A DNA stretch of 64,000 nt, from the NCBI GenBank assembly GCA_964419055.1, contig CAYQNU010000013.1, forward strand, positions 54,776-118,775, read 5' to 3'. The notes beneath the pieces were generated by a model. It made no database searches, was not told where the DNA came from, and saw only the letters and a list, made by a program, of their open reading frames with translations. Positions 17,465 through 27,859 of the stretch are shown here, one piece after another (positions within the stretch are counted from its first letter, which is position 1; each line of letters begins with the position of its first letter). Source of the DNA: CAYQNU01 sp964419055. Lineage in GTDB: Bacteria > Bacteroidota > Bacteroidia > Flavobacteriales_D > Parvicellaceae. The translations under genes and the position numbers were made by a program.

Positions 17465-17561
17465 AGAATGGTTTTGCTTGAATTTTGGGGCTATTGACCC
17501 ATGTATATTTTAGCTAAAAATTAGATTATTTTCGGCTCAAAACTTACAATTACAAAGATAC

Positions 17562-18032
17562 TTATAGTTTAGTAACAATTTCAAAAGCTGCTGGACAAAT
17601 TTCGGTATTTTTAAGTAATAATGTGAGTAACGTTTTTTGATTACGCATATCGGTATGCGGATATGAAGCGCAGGCCTTTGGTCTAACTTCATATATAGAA
17701 CAATAATTATCACTTCCCAAAAAAGGGCAAGGAACCGTTTTTAAAACGTAATCATTATCTTCATCTATTTTTAAATACTTTTCTACAAATACTCCTGGTT
17801 TTAACTTGAGATGTTTGGCAATTCGTTCGATGTCCTTTGGTAAAAACAAGGGACCTGTGGTTTTACAACAGTTGGCACATTTCAAACAATCTGTGCATGC
17901 AAAAACGGTTTCATGGAGGTTATTAATAGCCGTATCAACAACTCCATCTTTTTGTTTTTTGAGTGCATCGAATTTCTTTTTAAACGCTGCTTTTTGCAGT
18001 TGAGCCTCTTTTGGTAAATCAGAAAGTTTCAT
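17562..18032 (-). CDS. YkgJ-type cysteine-cluster protein
   Basis: 156 residues from the ATG at 18032 (MKLSDLPKEAQ). The frame continues upstream to a TTG at 18128, but that N-terminal extension has no family resemblance. Cys residues sit in the pattern of the YkgJ family (FliB-like zinc or iron cluster): CTDCLKCANCC, CPFLG, YCSIYEVRPKACASYPH. The role is uncertain; some members are annotated as Fe-S oxidoreductases without proof. It is cytoplasmic. Its C-terminus is LLLKNTEICPAAFEIVTKL. Confidence 0.85.
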   Translation of the reverse strand: MKLSDLPKEAQLQKAAFKKKFDALKKQKDGVVDTAINNLHETVFACTDCLKCANCCKTTGPLFLPKDIERIAKHLKLKPGVFVEKYLKIDEDNDYVLKTVPCPFLGSDNYCSIYEVRPKACASYPHTDMRNQKTLLTLLLKNTEICPAAFEIVTKL

Positions 18033-18186
18033 AACAACAAGATTACGTAAAATTTTAGCTGATAAGAAATAATTGGGAAAAGAAAAGTTAAAAGCAATTA
18101 TGCTGGTATAAACTTTATTTTTTTGCAAAGTACAAGTTCAAATGAGAACTAAGTAGAGTCCTTTCTCAAGTTTTTAGCTTCGCGCT

Positions 18187-18240
18187 CTTTGCGACTTTGC
18201 GGTGAGAAATGAATTATTATTTTACCGCAAAGGCGCAAAG
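18187..18240. repeat. Palindromic intergenic repeat (TTTGCGG type)
   Basis: Arms 18187-18203 and 18224-18240 (core CTTTGCG, ACCGCAAAG) pair with one mismatch over 17 bp; a 20-nt AT-rich loop separates them and TTCGCAGAGG follows. It lies between the YkgJ gene and the TonB receptor gene end. Repeats of the same wording are familiar in flavobacterial intergenic DNA. Confidence 0.7.
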
Positions 18241-18305
18241 GTTCGCAGAGGCTTTTTCCTTTTAAATAAGAAACAAATCCAAGGCTTAAATTATCTCCTT
18301 AGACC

Positions 18306-20708
18306 TTAAAAATCTATCCTATAGAAGAAAATCGGTAAGAAGCCTAGTTGATATTGCTCTCTAAATGGAGTGGTAGCTCCATCAATAGGAACGTAGGTGA
18401 TTCCCAAAATGTTTTGTCTATCGGTAAGGTTGACAATATCCAACGAAATTTCGTGTGTTACCTTTTTAGCATTGATTCGGTAGGTCAATTTTAAATCGGT
18501 ACGGAAATAGGATTTAAACTGAAATTCATTGTATTGATTGTCTTGAAAAACAACCTCTCTTTGCTGCTCAGTACGCGCTGTATCAACCAATCCGTATCTT
18601 TTTCCTCCAGCTACAGTTACTTTTCCTCCCACTAAAAGCGAGTGTTTATCGTTGAACACAAATTCTCTTCCAACCAATAAGTTAGCAGCGTAGTTTCCAT
18701 TGTAATCGGTATTTCTTTCAATACCATCACTTCCTTTATATTTTGATTGAAACACAGCTCCTGAAAACATCCCGTGCCAATGTTCGCTAAAATATTTTTC
18801 AAGGGTAAATTCTACTCCGTAATTATAACCCGTTCCTTCGTTTACTAAAACAGAATCTGGGAAAAAACGAGCAAAACCGCTTCCTTGGTTGATTAAAGAA
18901 AATGAAGAAGGACTGCTTTCCACAGGAATATTTGAAAGGGCTTGGTAATAGGTTTCAATTTTAGTTCCTACTTTTTTGCTCCATCTACGGGTGTAACTCA
19001 ACACCGCATGATTACTAAAAGTAAAGCCCATTTGTTTGTTATGTGGTTGTGTATTTCCTTCTCGGATATAAAAATGGTTATAATACGGTTGGGCTTGACT
19101 GTGGCGGCCTACACCAAAAGACATTTCACTTTTTGGATTGATTATGTATCTAAAACCTACTCTAGGTTCAAAAAATGAAGATGCATTGCTTAACGATAAA
19201 TACTGTGCATGCAATCCTGTTGTCATAATAAATTTGTCGGTAAATTTATGTTTCCACATGGCATATGCTTGCACTAACATGAAGTTTTCTTCACTGTCCC
19301 AACGCACTCTGTAATCATCTCTTATGGTGTCATTTTTCAAAATACTATCTTTATAAGACGTGATGAAGAAATCAGCATTATATCCAAATTTTAATACATC
19401 TTTTTTACCTAATTTTATATTTACACTGGATGAATTTGCCACTCTATAGTTGTTGTAATAATAGCTCATTAAGTTGTAAATGGAATCCACTACAAACTCA
19501 CCGTTTTCAATTCTTCTTCCCACTAAATCATGAGTGGAAGCTTGACGATCACTAGCTCCAGAAAGCGTTGATTTGAAATACGTATTTTCATTGATGGTTT
19601 TGGTGTAGGTAATCCCTCCAACAGCCATGGATGTTCTAAAATATTGATCCCTATCATTTTCTCCATATAAATCAACAATGGAAGTATCTTTTTGGGTACT
19701 CACCATAATGTCAATTTTACTGTTTCCGCCAATTCCCCATAAGGAAATGTTGCTACCATCTTTCAATGGAAAGTTCATTTTGAACGATAAATCTTGGTAT
19801 TGTGGAGTAGCTGTTGTTCCGATGTCAATGCCCGCTGCTTGGAACATTTTCAAAGTTGAATAACGGTAAATGAACAAAAAAGAAGCATTTTTACCTTTTT
19901 TGAAAGGACCTTCGGCTAATAATTCAGCCCCTAAAACTCCAAATTGTGCTTGAAATTCATAGTTTTGGTTGTTTCCGCTTCTCAGTTTTAAATCAAAAAT
20001 TCCTGATGTACTGTTCCCGTATTCAGCGGGAAAAGCACTCGTAAAGAAATCTGAATTGGCCAATAATTTATTGTTCAACATACTGGTAGGACCTCCACTA
20101 CTTCCTGTTATGGCAAAGTGACTTGGATTGGGTATATCCACTCCTTCGATACGATAAACAACACCCAATGGTGAGTTTCCTCTAATTACAATATCATTTC
20201 GGCTATCGTCTGTACCTTGTACGCCTGCGAAATTGGATGCCATACGAGCAGGGTCTCCCCTACTTCCTGCATAACGCTCTGTTTCTTCAACCGAGAATTG
20301 TTGTGCACTAACAGTAGCCATTTCGTTATTTACTTCTTTATTTTCATTGGCTACAATTTTAAATTCTTCCATCAACTCACTTGACTCTTCAATTTCAATA
20401 TTGAGCACCACTTCTTTTCCAGAAGTTACAATGGAAGTTATTATTTGCGTGTTATATCCTACATAAGATATTTTAATTTGTTGGCGACCCAATGGCACAC
20501 CTTCTAATTTGAACTGACCATTAACATTGGTTGCAGCTCCTATACGGACAAGCGTGTCGGTAACCAACATAATATTAACTCCAGGAAGCGGAAATTTAGA
20601 CTCACTATCCATAACCGTTCCTCTCACGGTTTGTGTTTGCTGACCAAAAGTTACATAACTGATAAAAAGTAAAACAATCAATAGTGGAGAAAGTAGACTT
20701 ATTTTCAT
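18306..20708 (-). CDS. TonB-dependent outer-membrane receptor
   Basis: 800 residues. Signal peptide to about residue 22 (VLLFISYVTFGQ), then a carboxypeptidase regulatory-like domain (VRGTVMDSESKFPLPGVNIML), then the plug with the PARMASNFAGVQGTDDSRN and IVIRGNSPLGVVYRIEG segments, then the beta-barrel, ending in an aromatic residue (LGFLPIFFYRIDF). It imports a ligand across the outer membrane using TonB. No SusD partner is nearby, so a carbohydrate SusC role is not supported; a metal, peptide or other siderophore-like substrate is possible. Transcribed alone. The substrate cannot be read from sequence. Confidence 0.9.
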   Translation of the reverse strand: MKISLLSPLLIVLLFISYVTFGQQTQTVRGTVMDSESKFPLPGVNIMLVTDTLVRIGAATNVNGQFKLEGVPLGRQQIKISYVGYNTQIITSIVTSGKEVVLNIEIEESSELMEEFKIVANENKEVNNEMATVSAQQFSVEETERYAGSRGDPARMASNFAGVQGTDDSRNDIVIRGNSPLGVVYRIEGVDIPNPSHFAITGSSGGPTSMLNNKLLANSDFFTSAFPAEYGNSTSGIFDLKLRSGNNQNYEFQAQFGVLGAELLAEGPFKKGKNASFLFIYRYSTLKMFQAAGIDIGTTATPQYQDLSFKMNFPLKDGSNISLWGIGGNSKIDIMVSTQKDTSIVDLYGENDRDQYFRTSMAVGGITYTKTINENTYFKSTLSGASDRQASTHDLVGRRIENGEFVVDSIYNLMSYYYNNYRVANSSSVNIKLGKKDVLKFGYNADFFITSYKDSILKNDTIRDDYRVRWDSEENFMLVQAYAMWKHKFTDKFIMTTGLHAQYLSLSNASSFFEPRVGFRYIINPKSEMSFGVGRHSQAQPYYNHFYIREGNTQPHNKQMGFTFSNHAVLSYTRRWSKKVGTKIETYYQALSNIPVESSPSSFSLINQGSGFARFFPDSVLVNEGTGYNYGVEFTLEKYFSEHWHGMFSGAVFQSKYKGSDGIERNTDYNGNYAANLLVGREFVFNDKHSLLVGGKVTVAGGKRYGLVDTARTEQQREVVFQDNQYNEFQFKSYFRTDLKLTYRINAKKVTHEISLDIVNLTDRQNILGITYVPIDGATTPFREQYQLGFLPIFFYRIDF

Positions 20709-20860
20709 AGTTCTCTAGTTTTATTAGAGTAAATTTTTAGCAATAATAATACAAAACTTTCAATTAGCTCAACATATTTAATGTAAAAATTTGACGACAA
20801 AGACGATGATTACCATTCATAATTTGTTCTAATAAAAATTATTGTTTACGTAATTTATAT

Positions 20861-22429
20861 CTATGACGTACCCATTTTTTTTGGAATCTTACTCATAGCG
20901 CGTTCGGTAAGTGCGGTTATGGAAAGAGAAGGGTTGACACCTGGATTGGCCGAAATCATAGACCCATCACAAACGAACATATTGGGGTAACCAAACACCT
21001 CGTTGTTTTCATTTATTACCCCTTCATCTATACTTTTTGCCATAGCACAACCACCTAATATATGTGCCGTAGAAGGTATTCCCAATAAAGTTTCACTGAC
21101 TACCACCATGGATTTGGCTTGAGTTAATTCAGCGTGTTTTTTGGCTAATTGATGTGCCTCTGGTATAAAAGCACTGGGGTTTTCTCCCTTTTTTACAACC
21201 GTTTTGGTAGCAAACAAACCTCTCTTGAATGTTACCGTACTTTCTAAATCTTGCATAAAAAGTAATATGGAAGATTGTTTAGAAAAGTCTTTTACGGTAT
21301 ACATTTTAAACCAAATAATGGGTGAAATAACAATTGCCAAAAACCACTTGGCCATTCGTTTTAAAAAATGGGTTTCGGTAATCATTGGAGTCATTAATAT
21401 CCTCCAAAAACCTGAACCTCGACCATATCTAACGGGTTCCAAATGACTATTATCGTCTACATGAATAATAGATCCAATGGCGACTCCTTTGGTATAATCC
21501 AATTCTTTTTTTTGTGTAACATTAAAAATAAGTGCTTCATTATTCGTTCTCACAAAATGACCTAATTTGTCGGAAAGTTTGGGCAATGATGATTTCTTTA
21601 ATTTTAACAGTAATCTTACTGTTCCCAAAACACCTCCAGAAAAAATTACTCCATTGGATTTTACAGATTTTTTGGTCGTAAAATAGCTCGTTGATTTTTT
21701 ATAAATTATGGAATATTCTTTCGAATGTTCTTCATATCGAACATCTTTAACTTCGTGTTCGGCCAAAATGGTAACTCCTAATTTTTGAGCTAAATAAAGG
21801 TAGTTTTTATCTAACGTATTTTTAGCATTACTTGGGCATCCAGTCATACATTGTCCACAAAAATTGCAGCCTGCTCTTTTCGGTCCTTCTCCTTCAAAAT
21901 AGGGATCGGAAACTTCTTTATTCGGTTCACCGAAAAAAACGGCAACATCAGTAGGTTCAAAATCTTGTTCCTTTCCAATGGTGTTGGCTAGTTCCTTCAA
22001 TTTTAGGTCACTATCATATAAATTTGGATTTCGAGCTGCTCCCAACATTTTCAAGGCTGTATCATAAAAAGGTGCTAATTCTGTTTTCCAATCAGCTAAA
22101 TCAGCCCAAGTTCCCGTGGTGTAAAATTTATTTTTGGGTCGAGGTAATGTATTGGCATAAACCAACGAACCACCACCTACGCCAACTCCGCTTATGATTC
22201 CAACATGTTTGAAGTAGGTCATTTTCATTATTCCAAAAAACTTAAATTTTGGAAGCCACAACCATTTTCTTAATTGCCAATTGGTTTTTGGAAAATCTTT
22301 TCCTTCATACCATTTACCTTTTTCGATAACTAATACGGAATACCCTTTCTCGGCCAATCGCAAAGCCGAAACACTGCCCCCAAAACCAGAGCCAATAATG
22401 ATGTAATCGTATTTATCCTTTAATAGCAA
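20861..22429 (-). CDS. GMC-family FAD oxidoreductase with ferredoxin-like Cys motif
   Basis: 522 residues; the start is a TTG at 22429, with no ATG between the in-frame upstream region and the FAD motif DYIIIGSGFGGSVSALRLAEK. After GVGVGGGSLVYANTL comes CNFCGQCMTGCP (C-x2-C-x2-C-x3-CP), a pattern expected for an [4Fe-4S] cluster and also seen in long-chain alcohol oxidase-like GMC enzymes. The C-terminal HILGGCAMAKS ... NMFVCDGSMISANPGVNPSL contains the family's active-site region. It likely oxidises an alcohol or sterol-like substrate; substrate unknown. It follows pdxH by 11 bp in the tamB-pdxH-GMC run. Confidence 0.85.
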   Translation of the reverse strand: MLLKDKYDYIIIGSGFGGSVSALRLAEKGYSVLVIEKGKWYEGKDFPKTNWQLRKWLWLPKFKFFGIMKMTYFKHVGIISGVGVGGGSLVYANTLPRPKNKFYTTGTWADLADWKTELAPFYDTALKMLGAARNPNLYDSDLKLKELANTIGKEQDFEPTDVAVFFGEPNKEVSDPYFEGEGPKRAGCNFCGQCMTGCPSNAKNTLDKNYLYLAQKLGVTILAEHEVKDVRYEEHSKEYSIIYKKSTSYFTTKKSVKSNGVIFSGGVLGTVRLLLKLKKSSLPKLSDKLGHFVRTNNEALIFNVTQKKELDYTKGVAIGSIIHVDDNSHLEPVRYGRGSGFWRILMTPMITETHFLKRMAKWFLAIVISPIIWFKMYTVKDFSKQSSILLFMQDLESTVTFKRGLFATKTVVKKGENPSAFIPEAHQLAKKHAELTQAKSMVVVSETLLGIPSTAHILGGCAMAKSIDEGVINENNEVFGYPNMFVCDGSMISANPGVNPSLSITALTERAMSKIPKKMGTS

Positions 22430-22440
22430 ACGGTATGTTT

Positions 22441-23094
22441 TTATGGATTTAAACGCTCAATGATCCAGTTATTTTGTTCGGTTTGTAAATATACCAAACG
22501 GTCATGTAAACGGCTTTTTCTACCTTGCCAAAATTCAATTAAATTGGGAACTACAATATAACCTCCCCAATGTGGCGGTCGGGGTACATCTTTACCGTCA
22601 AATCTCTTTTCAACCTCAGCAATGGCCTTTTCAAGTGCTTCTCTATTAGGTATAGATTCACTTTGATTTGAACTCCAAGCACCTATTTGACTGCTTCTTG
22701 GGCGATCATTAAAATACTCATCTGAGATAACATCTTCTACTTTTTCTATTATTCCTTCAATTCGTATTTGTCGTTCCAATTCGGGCCAAAAGAAATTCAA
22801 ACACACCTTTGGATTGGCTTCAATATCTTTACCTTTTTTACTGTTGTAATTGGTGAATAAAACAAAGCCTTTATCGGTAATATTTCTTATATAAACAATG
22901 CGAGAGGAAGGTTGACCATATTTGCTCACCGTACTCAAGCAACAAGCTATTGGCTCATGGACTTCGGCATCCACAGCTTCTTGCAACCATTGCTCAAACT
23001 GGTCGATAGGATTATCAACTAATTCAGTTTTATCAAGTGTTTTTAGGGCAAAATCATTCCTTAATTTTTTAAGTACTTCTTTGGCATTTTTCAT
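22441..23094 (-). CDS. pdxH: Pyridoxamine 5'-phosphate oxidase
   Basis: 217 residues, typical length. FMN-binding and active-site segments: SRIVYIRNITDKGFVLFTNY, SKKGKDIEANPKVCLNFFWP, ERQIRIEGIIEKV, and the C-terminal WGGYIVVPNLIEFWQGRKSR with the R-x-H pair in SRLHDRLVY. It oxidises PNP or PMP to pyridoxal 5'-phosphate with FMN and O2. With PdxJ in this window it completes the late steps of PLP formation. It sits between tamB (8 bp upstream) and the GMC enzyme. Confidence 0.95.
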   Translation of the reverse strand: MKNAKEVLKKLRNDFALKTLDKTELVDNPIDQFEQWLQEAVDAEVHEPIACCLSTVSKYGQPSSRIVYIRNITDKGFVLFTNYNSKKGKDIEANPKVCLNFFWPELERQIRIEGIIEKVEDVISDEYFNDRPRSSQIGAWSSNQSESIPNREALEKAIAEVEKRFDGKDVPRPPHWGGYIVVPNLIEFWQGRKSRLHDRLVYLQTEQNNWIIERLNP

Positions 23095-23102
23095 ACGTTA
23101 AA

Positions 23103-26100
23103 TTATTTTATACTTTCCAAACATTTTCTTCGCTTTTCCTCGTCCAATATTTTATTACAGTTTTCAGTTTGGCAATTTCTTTTTAGAGTTGGATCTCCTG
23201 TTATTTTTTCACAATTTCCTCTACAACCATACATTTCATTATCTCTTTTACGTTCGCATTCTTTTCGAGTCTCTTCATCCAGAATTTCATTACATTCTGA
23301 GGTACAATCGGTGCATTCCAACATTTTCGGGATGAATAAGTTTCTTAGTTTACACATAAATTCACCTATTGAATTGAAACTTTCTTTATAGAAAATACCC
23401 CCTCCTTGTGTAAATCCTCCCACATCTTGTCGTGTCACATCAAATTCATTGCTTCTATTAAATGCTCTAACACTTACATTTCCTTCGTCATTTAACACAT
23501 ATTCTATATCTAAATCAGCTATGGCATTGCTGCTACCTTGCGAACGTTGATTGGAAACTCCAAGATTGGTTTTTATGGTTAGTCGATCATCAAATAATTG
23601 TGTAGAAAGGGCCAAAGCCACTTCTTGTGAATTCATACCGCTTCCTGGGTTATAATTAATTCCAATTTCAAGCTCGTCTGAAAATTTTGACAACATATTG
23701 CTCAATTGATTTGAAAGCATTTCGCTTGTGGTGTTTCCCAAAACTGCACCGCTACCTGATGAAGATCCTCCGGTGTTGTATTCACCTGGTAAGAATTTAT
23801 TGAGCATTAGTAAGGCAAAAACTTGCTTATTTCGTTCTGTTTCTTCACTTATCAAATTCTTTAATACTGTTTTTGCGTTTTCATCGGCTTTTGGAACCGT
23901 AATATCAAAATTTAAGTTAGGGTTAAATAAACTGTTGGTCAAGTACAACTCCGTATTTACATCCAGTTTCTGGCGGTATTGTTCACGAGTGTTTTCGGGC
24001 ATGATATCATACAAACTGGTCCTAAGATTATAAATAGCCACTAAATCTAAATCGGCTTCATAAGGGTCTCCATACCAATCAATAGTACTTCCTTTTTTAA
24101 CCTTAAATCGTTTATTGATCACATCCTTGAGGGTAAACAAATAGCTTCCTTCTGTAACAGTATAATTTCCAAACATATAAAAATCATAAAACTGATCAAT
24201 ATACATATCAATATGGCCAACCCCTGTCCCTCGCATGGCGTCTCCTACTTTTTCATCAAAAACCAATTGAATATTGGCATCTTCTGTTACATCTAATGAT
24301 AAGTTAAGGCTCACTCCTTCCAAATCTACATTGTAATCTTTGGTAGAATCTACTTTAGTGTTTACGAAGGTGATGAATTCCTGCAGTACAACTTCTTCGC
24401 TACCATAAAGAGGCAAAGTGACATTGGTACCTTTTGATGTTTTGGCATTGACACTTATTTTCATAAGCATATCACGATAATCGTATTCAATGTTAAAATC
24501 GCCTGTTGCAAAGGCATTACCATAATAAAGTGGATTCATTCTATAGGTGGTATTCATCACCAAAAAGGGTTCGTTGAATATAGAGAATACCTCATAGTTA
24601 TAACGTTCAAAATTTTGATGAACGAAAGATAAGTTGAGCAATCCTTTTGATCCCAATTTATCTTTAATCGGTAAAGCATCTGCATAAATCGCATCGGGAT
24701 AAACATCCACTCTACCGGTAACAAAATAGGATGTATTTAACATATCTACATTTAAACCAACATTTCTGAGATATAAATTTTTACTTTCAAACAAAGGTTC
24801 TTCAAAGGAACCAGTTAAAAAAAGTTTACCATCTATTTTACCTGAAAGGTTAGAAATTCCCTCAGGCATAAAGGCATTAGCAAATTTCAAATCGGTTCCT
24901 AAAAAAGTCGTTTCAAAATCTAAATAATTCTTTTCTTTTTTGGGGTAATAATGACCTTTGATAATTTTAAACTGGCTGTCGTTTTCACTTCTAAAAATAT
25001 CACCAAAAACTTCTATACGATCTTCTGTTGGATTCCAAAGAGCGGTTGTCTCAATATTACCTACAAGTCTATTATTGAATTGAAGACTATCAACCGTATT
25101 GTAAGCATCAAAATATAAATTATTGTAAACATCCGCTACATAACCTGTTAAATTAAGCTCTCCATCCAACTTAAATTGATCTGTACCTACAAAAGGATTG
25201 ACATTGGCTAAATCAAAATTTATCAATTGAAGGTTCATCATATCCTTACTGTTTTCTGAAACGGTTCCATATACTCGAATGTTTTGTTTACCATTTACTG
25301 CCAACAAGTTATCAATTTTTACTAGAGTAGCTGTTTTTAAAGGATCGACAGCCGATGGGACCAACTCAATATCAACATATGCGTCATTCAATATGTCCCA
25401 AGTACCTACACGGTGATCATAAAAGACGGAGGGATGAATGGAAATACTGAATTTCGATAAATTATCTACATTAATATCCGTAATCAAAGAAGCATATTGT
25501 AAGGAATCTTTATTGACCCACTTAATTTTTGATTGAACATAATCATTAAATAAATTGGTTTCTAATGTTACGTTTTCGGCATGAAATTGATCGTAGATAA
25601 CCGAGTCAAAGCTCACATCAAAAGTATAGAAGGGGTCAAAAATGGAAAACTTTTGAGTTGTGTCTATCACCAATTTAACCATTCTCAATTGATCGTATTC
25701 TAGCCAATCTGAGCTAGCAGAAAATTCCAATAATTCTTTTTTGCTATTATATTGACAGGAAATTTCTGTGTTCTTTGATACCGATAATTCGGGATAAAAT
25801 AATGTTGTGAGCATAGATAAGTCATTAACATCTATAGTCAAATCAAACAATTGGTCATGTAAATCCACTCCCTTTTTGTAGGGTATAATGGATGGAAACA
25901 TACGATAGCTTAACGCATAAAAACTATCTGCAATGGAATCGAAACTGAAAACACCTTCCATGTCAATATTGGCAAACTTAGATTCTACGGTAATACTTCT
26001 TCTTTTGCCGGGAATGTAGGATGAAATCAAGACTTTATCAAAGAAATAGTCTACGTTATTTTCAATCATATGAATGTCAAATAAATCGATAGATCCATTA

Positions 26101-27851
26101 AAATCATTGAGTGATGTGCCATAGCCATTAACATTTACTAATCCTTTGATTTCTGCTGTTTTGTGCTTTGCCAAAAATTCATTATTCGTTGATTTCAGTA
26201 TTTCATATAAATTAACGCTGGTGACATTTGTTTTAAAATCAAACAAGGATTTTGACGAGTTTAAATCAATTTCTCCATCAAAATTGAGGGTTAGATTGGG
26301 GTCATTCACTTTTACATTTCCAATAAAATCATCATTGTGTAAGGTTCCGTTCAACACTATTTCTCGATATCTATATTGCAACAAATCCACATCGGTTATG
26401 GTACCCTCTAAGGTGACCAATAAATCACTTAAAGTAGTAATTGTTTTATTTTTTAACAACACCGTTTTTTGCGGTTTAAATTGCATAGAAATTTGCAAAT
26501 CAGAAGAGAAATTCCCAACGTCATTTGTTCCCAATATTTTTCCCAAATGAGCATTGTCTGTCAATAATTCTCCCTCTACATTTAATTGACCATCAAAATT
26601 AGTTTTCACATCAAAAAAACCATCTACTCTTCCCAATTCGGACTTTATGGCCATTTCCATTTTAAAATCATTGAGATATCCATCTAATATTCCGCCAATA
26701 TGCACCACTCCAAGAGTATTGAGTTGTTCAGGAATGACCAAATCTTCACCCAAACCAAACTTTTTAAAGTCAAGTCGAGAAAGGTCATCAGCACTGGTTT
26801 GCAATTGATGAATATCTAGGTAAAACAGGGCTTCATTAACATCTGGCAGGCCTTTGATTTCACCTGATCCTTTAAAAAAAGTGACCGGAGAAATTCCCAA
26901 ATACAGTTCGTCAATATAAAGCTCATTCACTCTCCCATGTATATTACCTTCAATTTTTACGTTCTTATCAATATCCTTAAATATTGGTGAAAAATAAGCT
27001 AAATCACCCAAATATAAACGAGTAGGATTAAAATCAGCATTCATATCCACGGCATAAATAAAATCTGAAAAATCAGACAAATCGTGGTAGTTAAATTGAA
27101 TACCTCTACTATCAATATTTGAATTATTGGTTTGGAGTTTTAATCCATCGAGTTTCATTTTCTTATCATTCAATAAGAAATAACAAGTAAGATTATCTAA
27201 TTCAAAACCGGAGTGCTCCAAAAAAGTGAGGCCTTCAATATTCATTGACGTCACACCGTTTTTATTTCTCAAAGATTGAATTTTCCCAGTTAAATAACGA
27301 ATATCAATGTGATTATAGTCTATACCGTCATTGGTAGGTTCTTTATTCCAATCGTGAAAAGAAATGTGTAAATCACTCAAAACAATATCTTTTATTTTAA
27401 TCTTAAATTTAGAAGAAGTAGTATCTTCAGATGCAAAATAATCGGCAATAAATTGAAAATTAAAGGTGGTGTCACCTTGATACTTTTGAATTTTTACTCG
27501 AGTGGTTTTCGCTGTTATATCGTCCAAAACGGCAAAATTATCGGGTAAACTCAACATATTTAGATTAGTGGATAGCTTTGGACTCCATATTAATGTATCT
27601 CCTTTTTGGTCGGCAACATAAAGATTAATAAATTCTGCACTATCGAAACCTTGTATTTTTACTCTTTCGATAGTGATTTCTGTATTGAGGGCAATACTGT
27701 AATAGGAAGCAATAAATTTTGCCAATTCCGTTTGAAACCAATAACTTCGCACCAGAAACATTAAAACAATGGTCAAAAACAAAACCAACTCGATTGAGTA
27801 ACCGATGATTCGGAAAACAAAACGAAGGATATTTTTACCTATTTTACGCAA
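23103..27851 (-). CDS. tamB: TamB-family envelope protein with Cys-rich C-terminal tail
   Basis: 1582 residues. The start is a TTG at 27851: an in-frame TAA immediately precedes it, and no ATG exists before the membrane segment (YSIELVLFLTIVLMFLVRSYW). A long AsmA/TamB-like beta-rich body follows, and the translocation-assembly C-terminal domain lies near 1270-1500 (EVALALSTQLFDDRLTIKTN; DIEYVLNDEGNVSVRAF). TamB bridges the inner and outer membranes and aids outer-membrane assembly or lipid transport. Odd: the last 80 or so residues carry ten Cys in two related CNxILDEExRxxC blocks, not a usual TamB feature. Divergent from tsaD, with 8 bp between start codons. Confidence 0.9.
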   Translation of the reverse strand: MRKIGKNILRFVFRIIGYSIELVLFLTIVLMFLVRSYWFQTELAKFIASYYSIALNTEITIERVKIQGFDSAEFINLYVADQKGDTLIWSPKLSTNLNMLSLPDNFAVLDDITAKTTRVKIQKYQGDTTFNFQFIADYFASEDTTSSKFKIKIKDIVLSDLHISFHDWNKEPTNDGIDYNHIDIRYLTGKIQSLRNKNGVTSMNIEGLTFLEHSGFELDNLTCYFLLNDKKMKLDGLKLQTNNSNIDSRGIQFNYHDLSDFSDFIYAVDMNADFNPTRLYLGDLAYFSPIFKDIDKNVKIEGNIHGRVNELYIDELYLGISPVTFFKGSGEIKGLPDVNEALFYLDIHQLQTSADDLSRLDFKKFGLGEDLVIPEQLNTLGVVHIGGILDGYLNDFKMEMAIKSELGRVDGFFDVKTNFDGQLNVEGELLTDNAHLGKILGTNDVGNFSSDLQISMQFKPQKTVLLKNKTITTLSDLLVTLEGTITDVDLLQYRYREIVLNGTLHNDDFIGNVKVNDPNLTLNFDGEIDLNSSKSLFDFKTNVTSVNLYEILKSTNNEFLAKHKTAEIKGLVNVNGYGTSLNDFNGSIDLFDIHMIENNVDYFFDKVLISSYIPGKRRSITVESKFANIDMEGVFSFDSIADSFYALSYRMFPSIIPYKKGVDLHDQLFDLTIDVNDLSMLTTLFYPELSVSKNTEISCQYNSKKELLEFSASSDWLEYDQLRMVKLVIDTTQKFSIFDPFYTFDVSFDSVIYDQFHAENVTLETNLFNDYVQSKIKWVNKDSLQYASLITDINVDNLSKFSISIHPSVFYDHRVGTWDILNDAYVDIELVPSAVDPLKTATLVKIDNLLAVNGKQNIRVYGTVSENSKDMMNLQLINFDLANVNPFVGTDQFKLDGELNLTGYVADVYNNLYFDAYNTVDSLQFNNRLVGNIETTALWNPTEDRIEVFGDIFRSENDSQFKIIKGHYYPKKEKNYLDFETTFLGTDLKFANAFMPEGISNLSGKIDGKLFLTGSFEEPLFESKNLYLRNVGLNVDMLNTSYFVTGRVDVYPDAIYADALPIKDKLGSKGLLNLSFVHQNFERYNYEVFSIFNEPFLVMNTTYRMNPLYYGNAFATGDFNIEYDYRDMLMKISVNAKTSKGTNVTLPLYGSEEVVLQEFITFVNTKVDSTKDYNVDLEGVSLNLSLDVTEDANIQLVFDEKVGDAMRGTGVGHIDMYIDQFYDFYMFGNYTVTEGSYLFTLKDVINKRFKVKKGSTIDWYGDPYEADLDLVAIYNLRTSLYDIMPENTREQYRQKLDVNTELYLTNSLFNPNLNFDITVPKADENAKTVLKNLISEETERNKQVFALLMLNKFLPGEYNTGGSSSGSGAVLGNTTSEMLSNQLSNMLSKFSDELEIGINYNPGSGMNSQEVALALSTQLFDDRLTIKTNLGVSNQRSQGSSNAIADLDIEYVLNDEGNVSVRAFNRSNEFDVTRQDVGGFTQGGGIFYKESFNSIGEFMCKLRNLFIPKMLECTDCTSECNEILDEETRKECERKRDNEMYGCRGNCEKITGDPTLKRNCQTENCNKILDEEKRRKCLESIK

Positions 27852-27859
27852 TTAATTGT

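Noticed and set aside
17562..18128. Longer YkgJ protein from the TTG at 18128
   Set aside because: The added 32 residues have no family resemblance, and the ATG at 18032 begins at a typical position.
26146..26550. Open frame antisense to tamB (and others at 23728, 18942, 21204, 5964)
   Set aside because: They lie inside long, clearly coding minus-strand genes, have no promoter and show no homology pattern; they are shadow frames.
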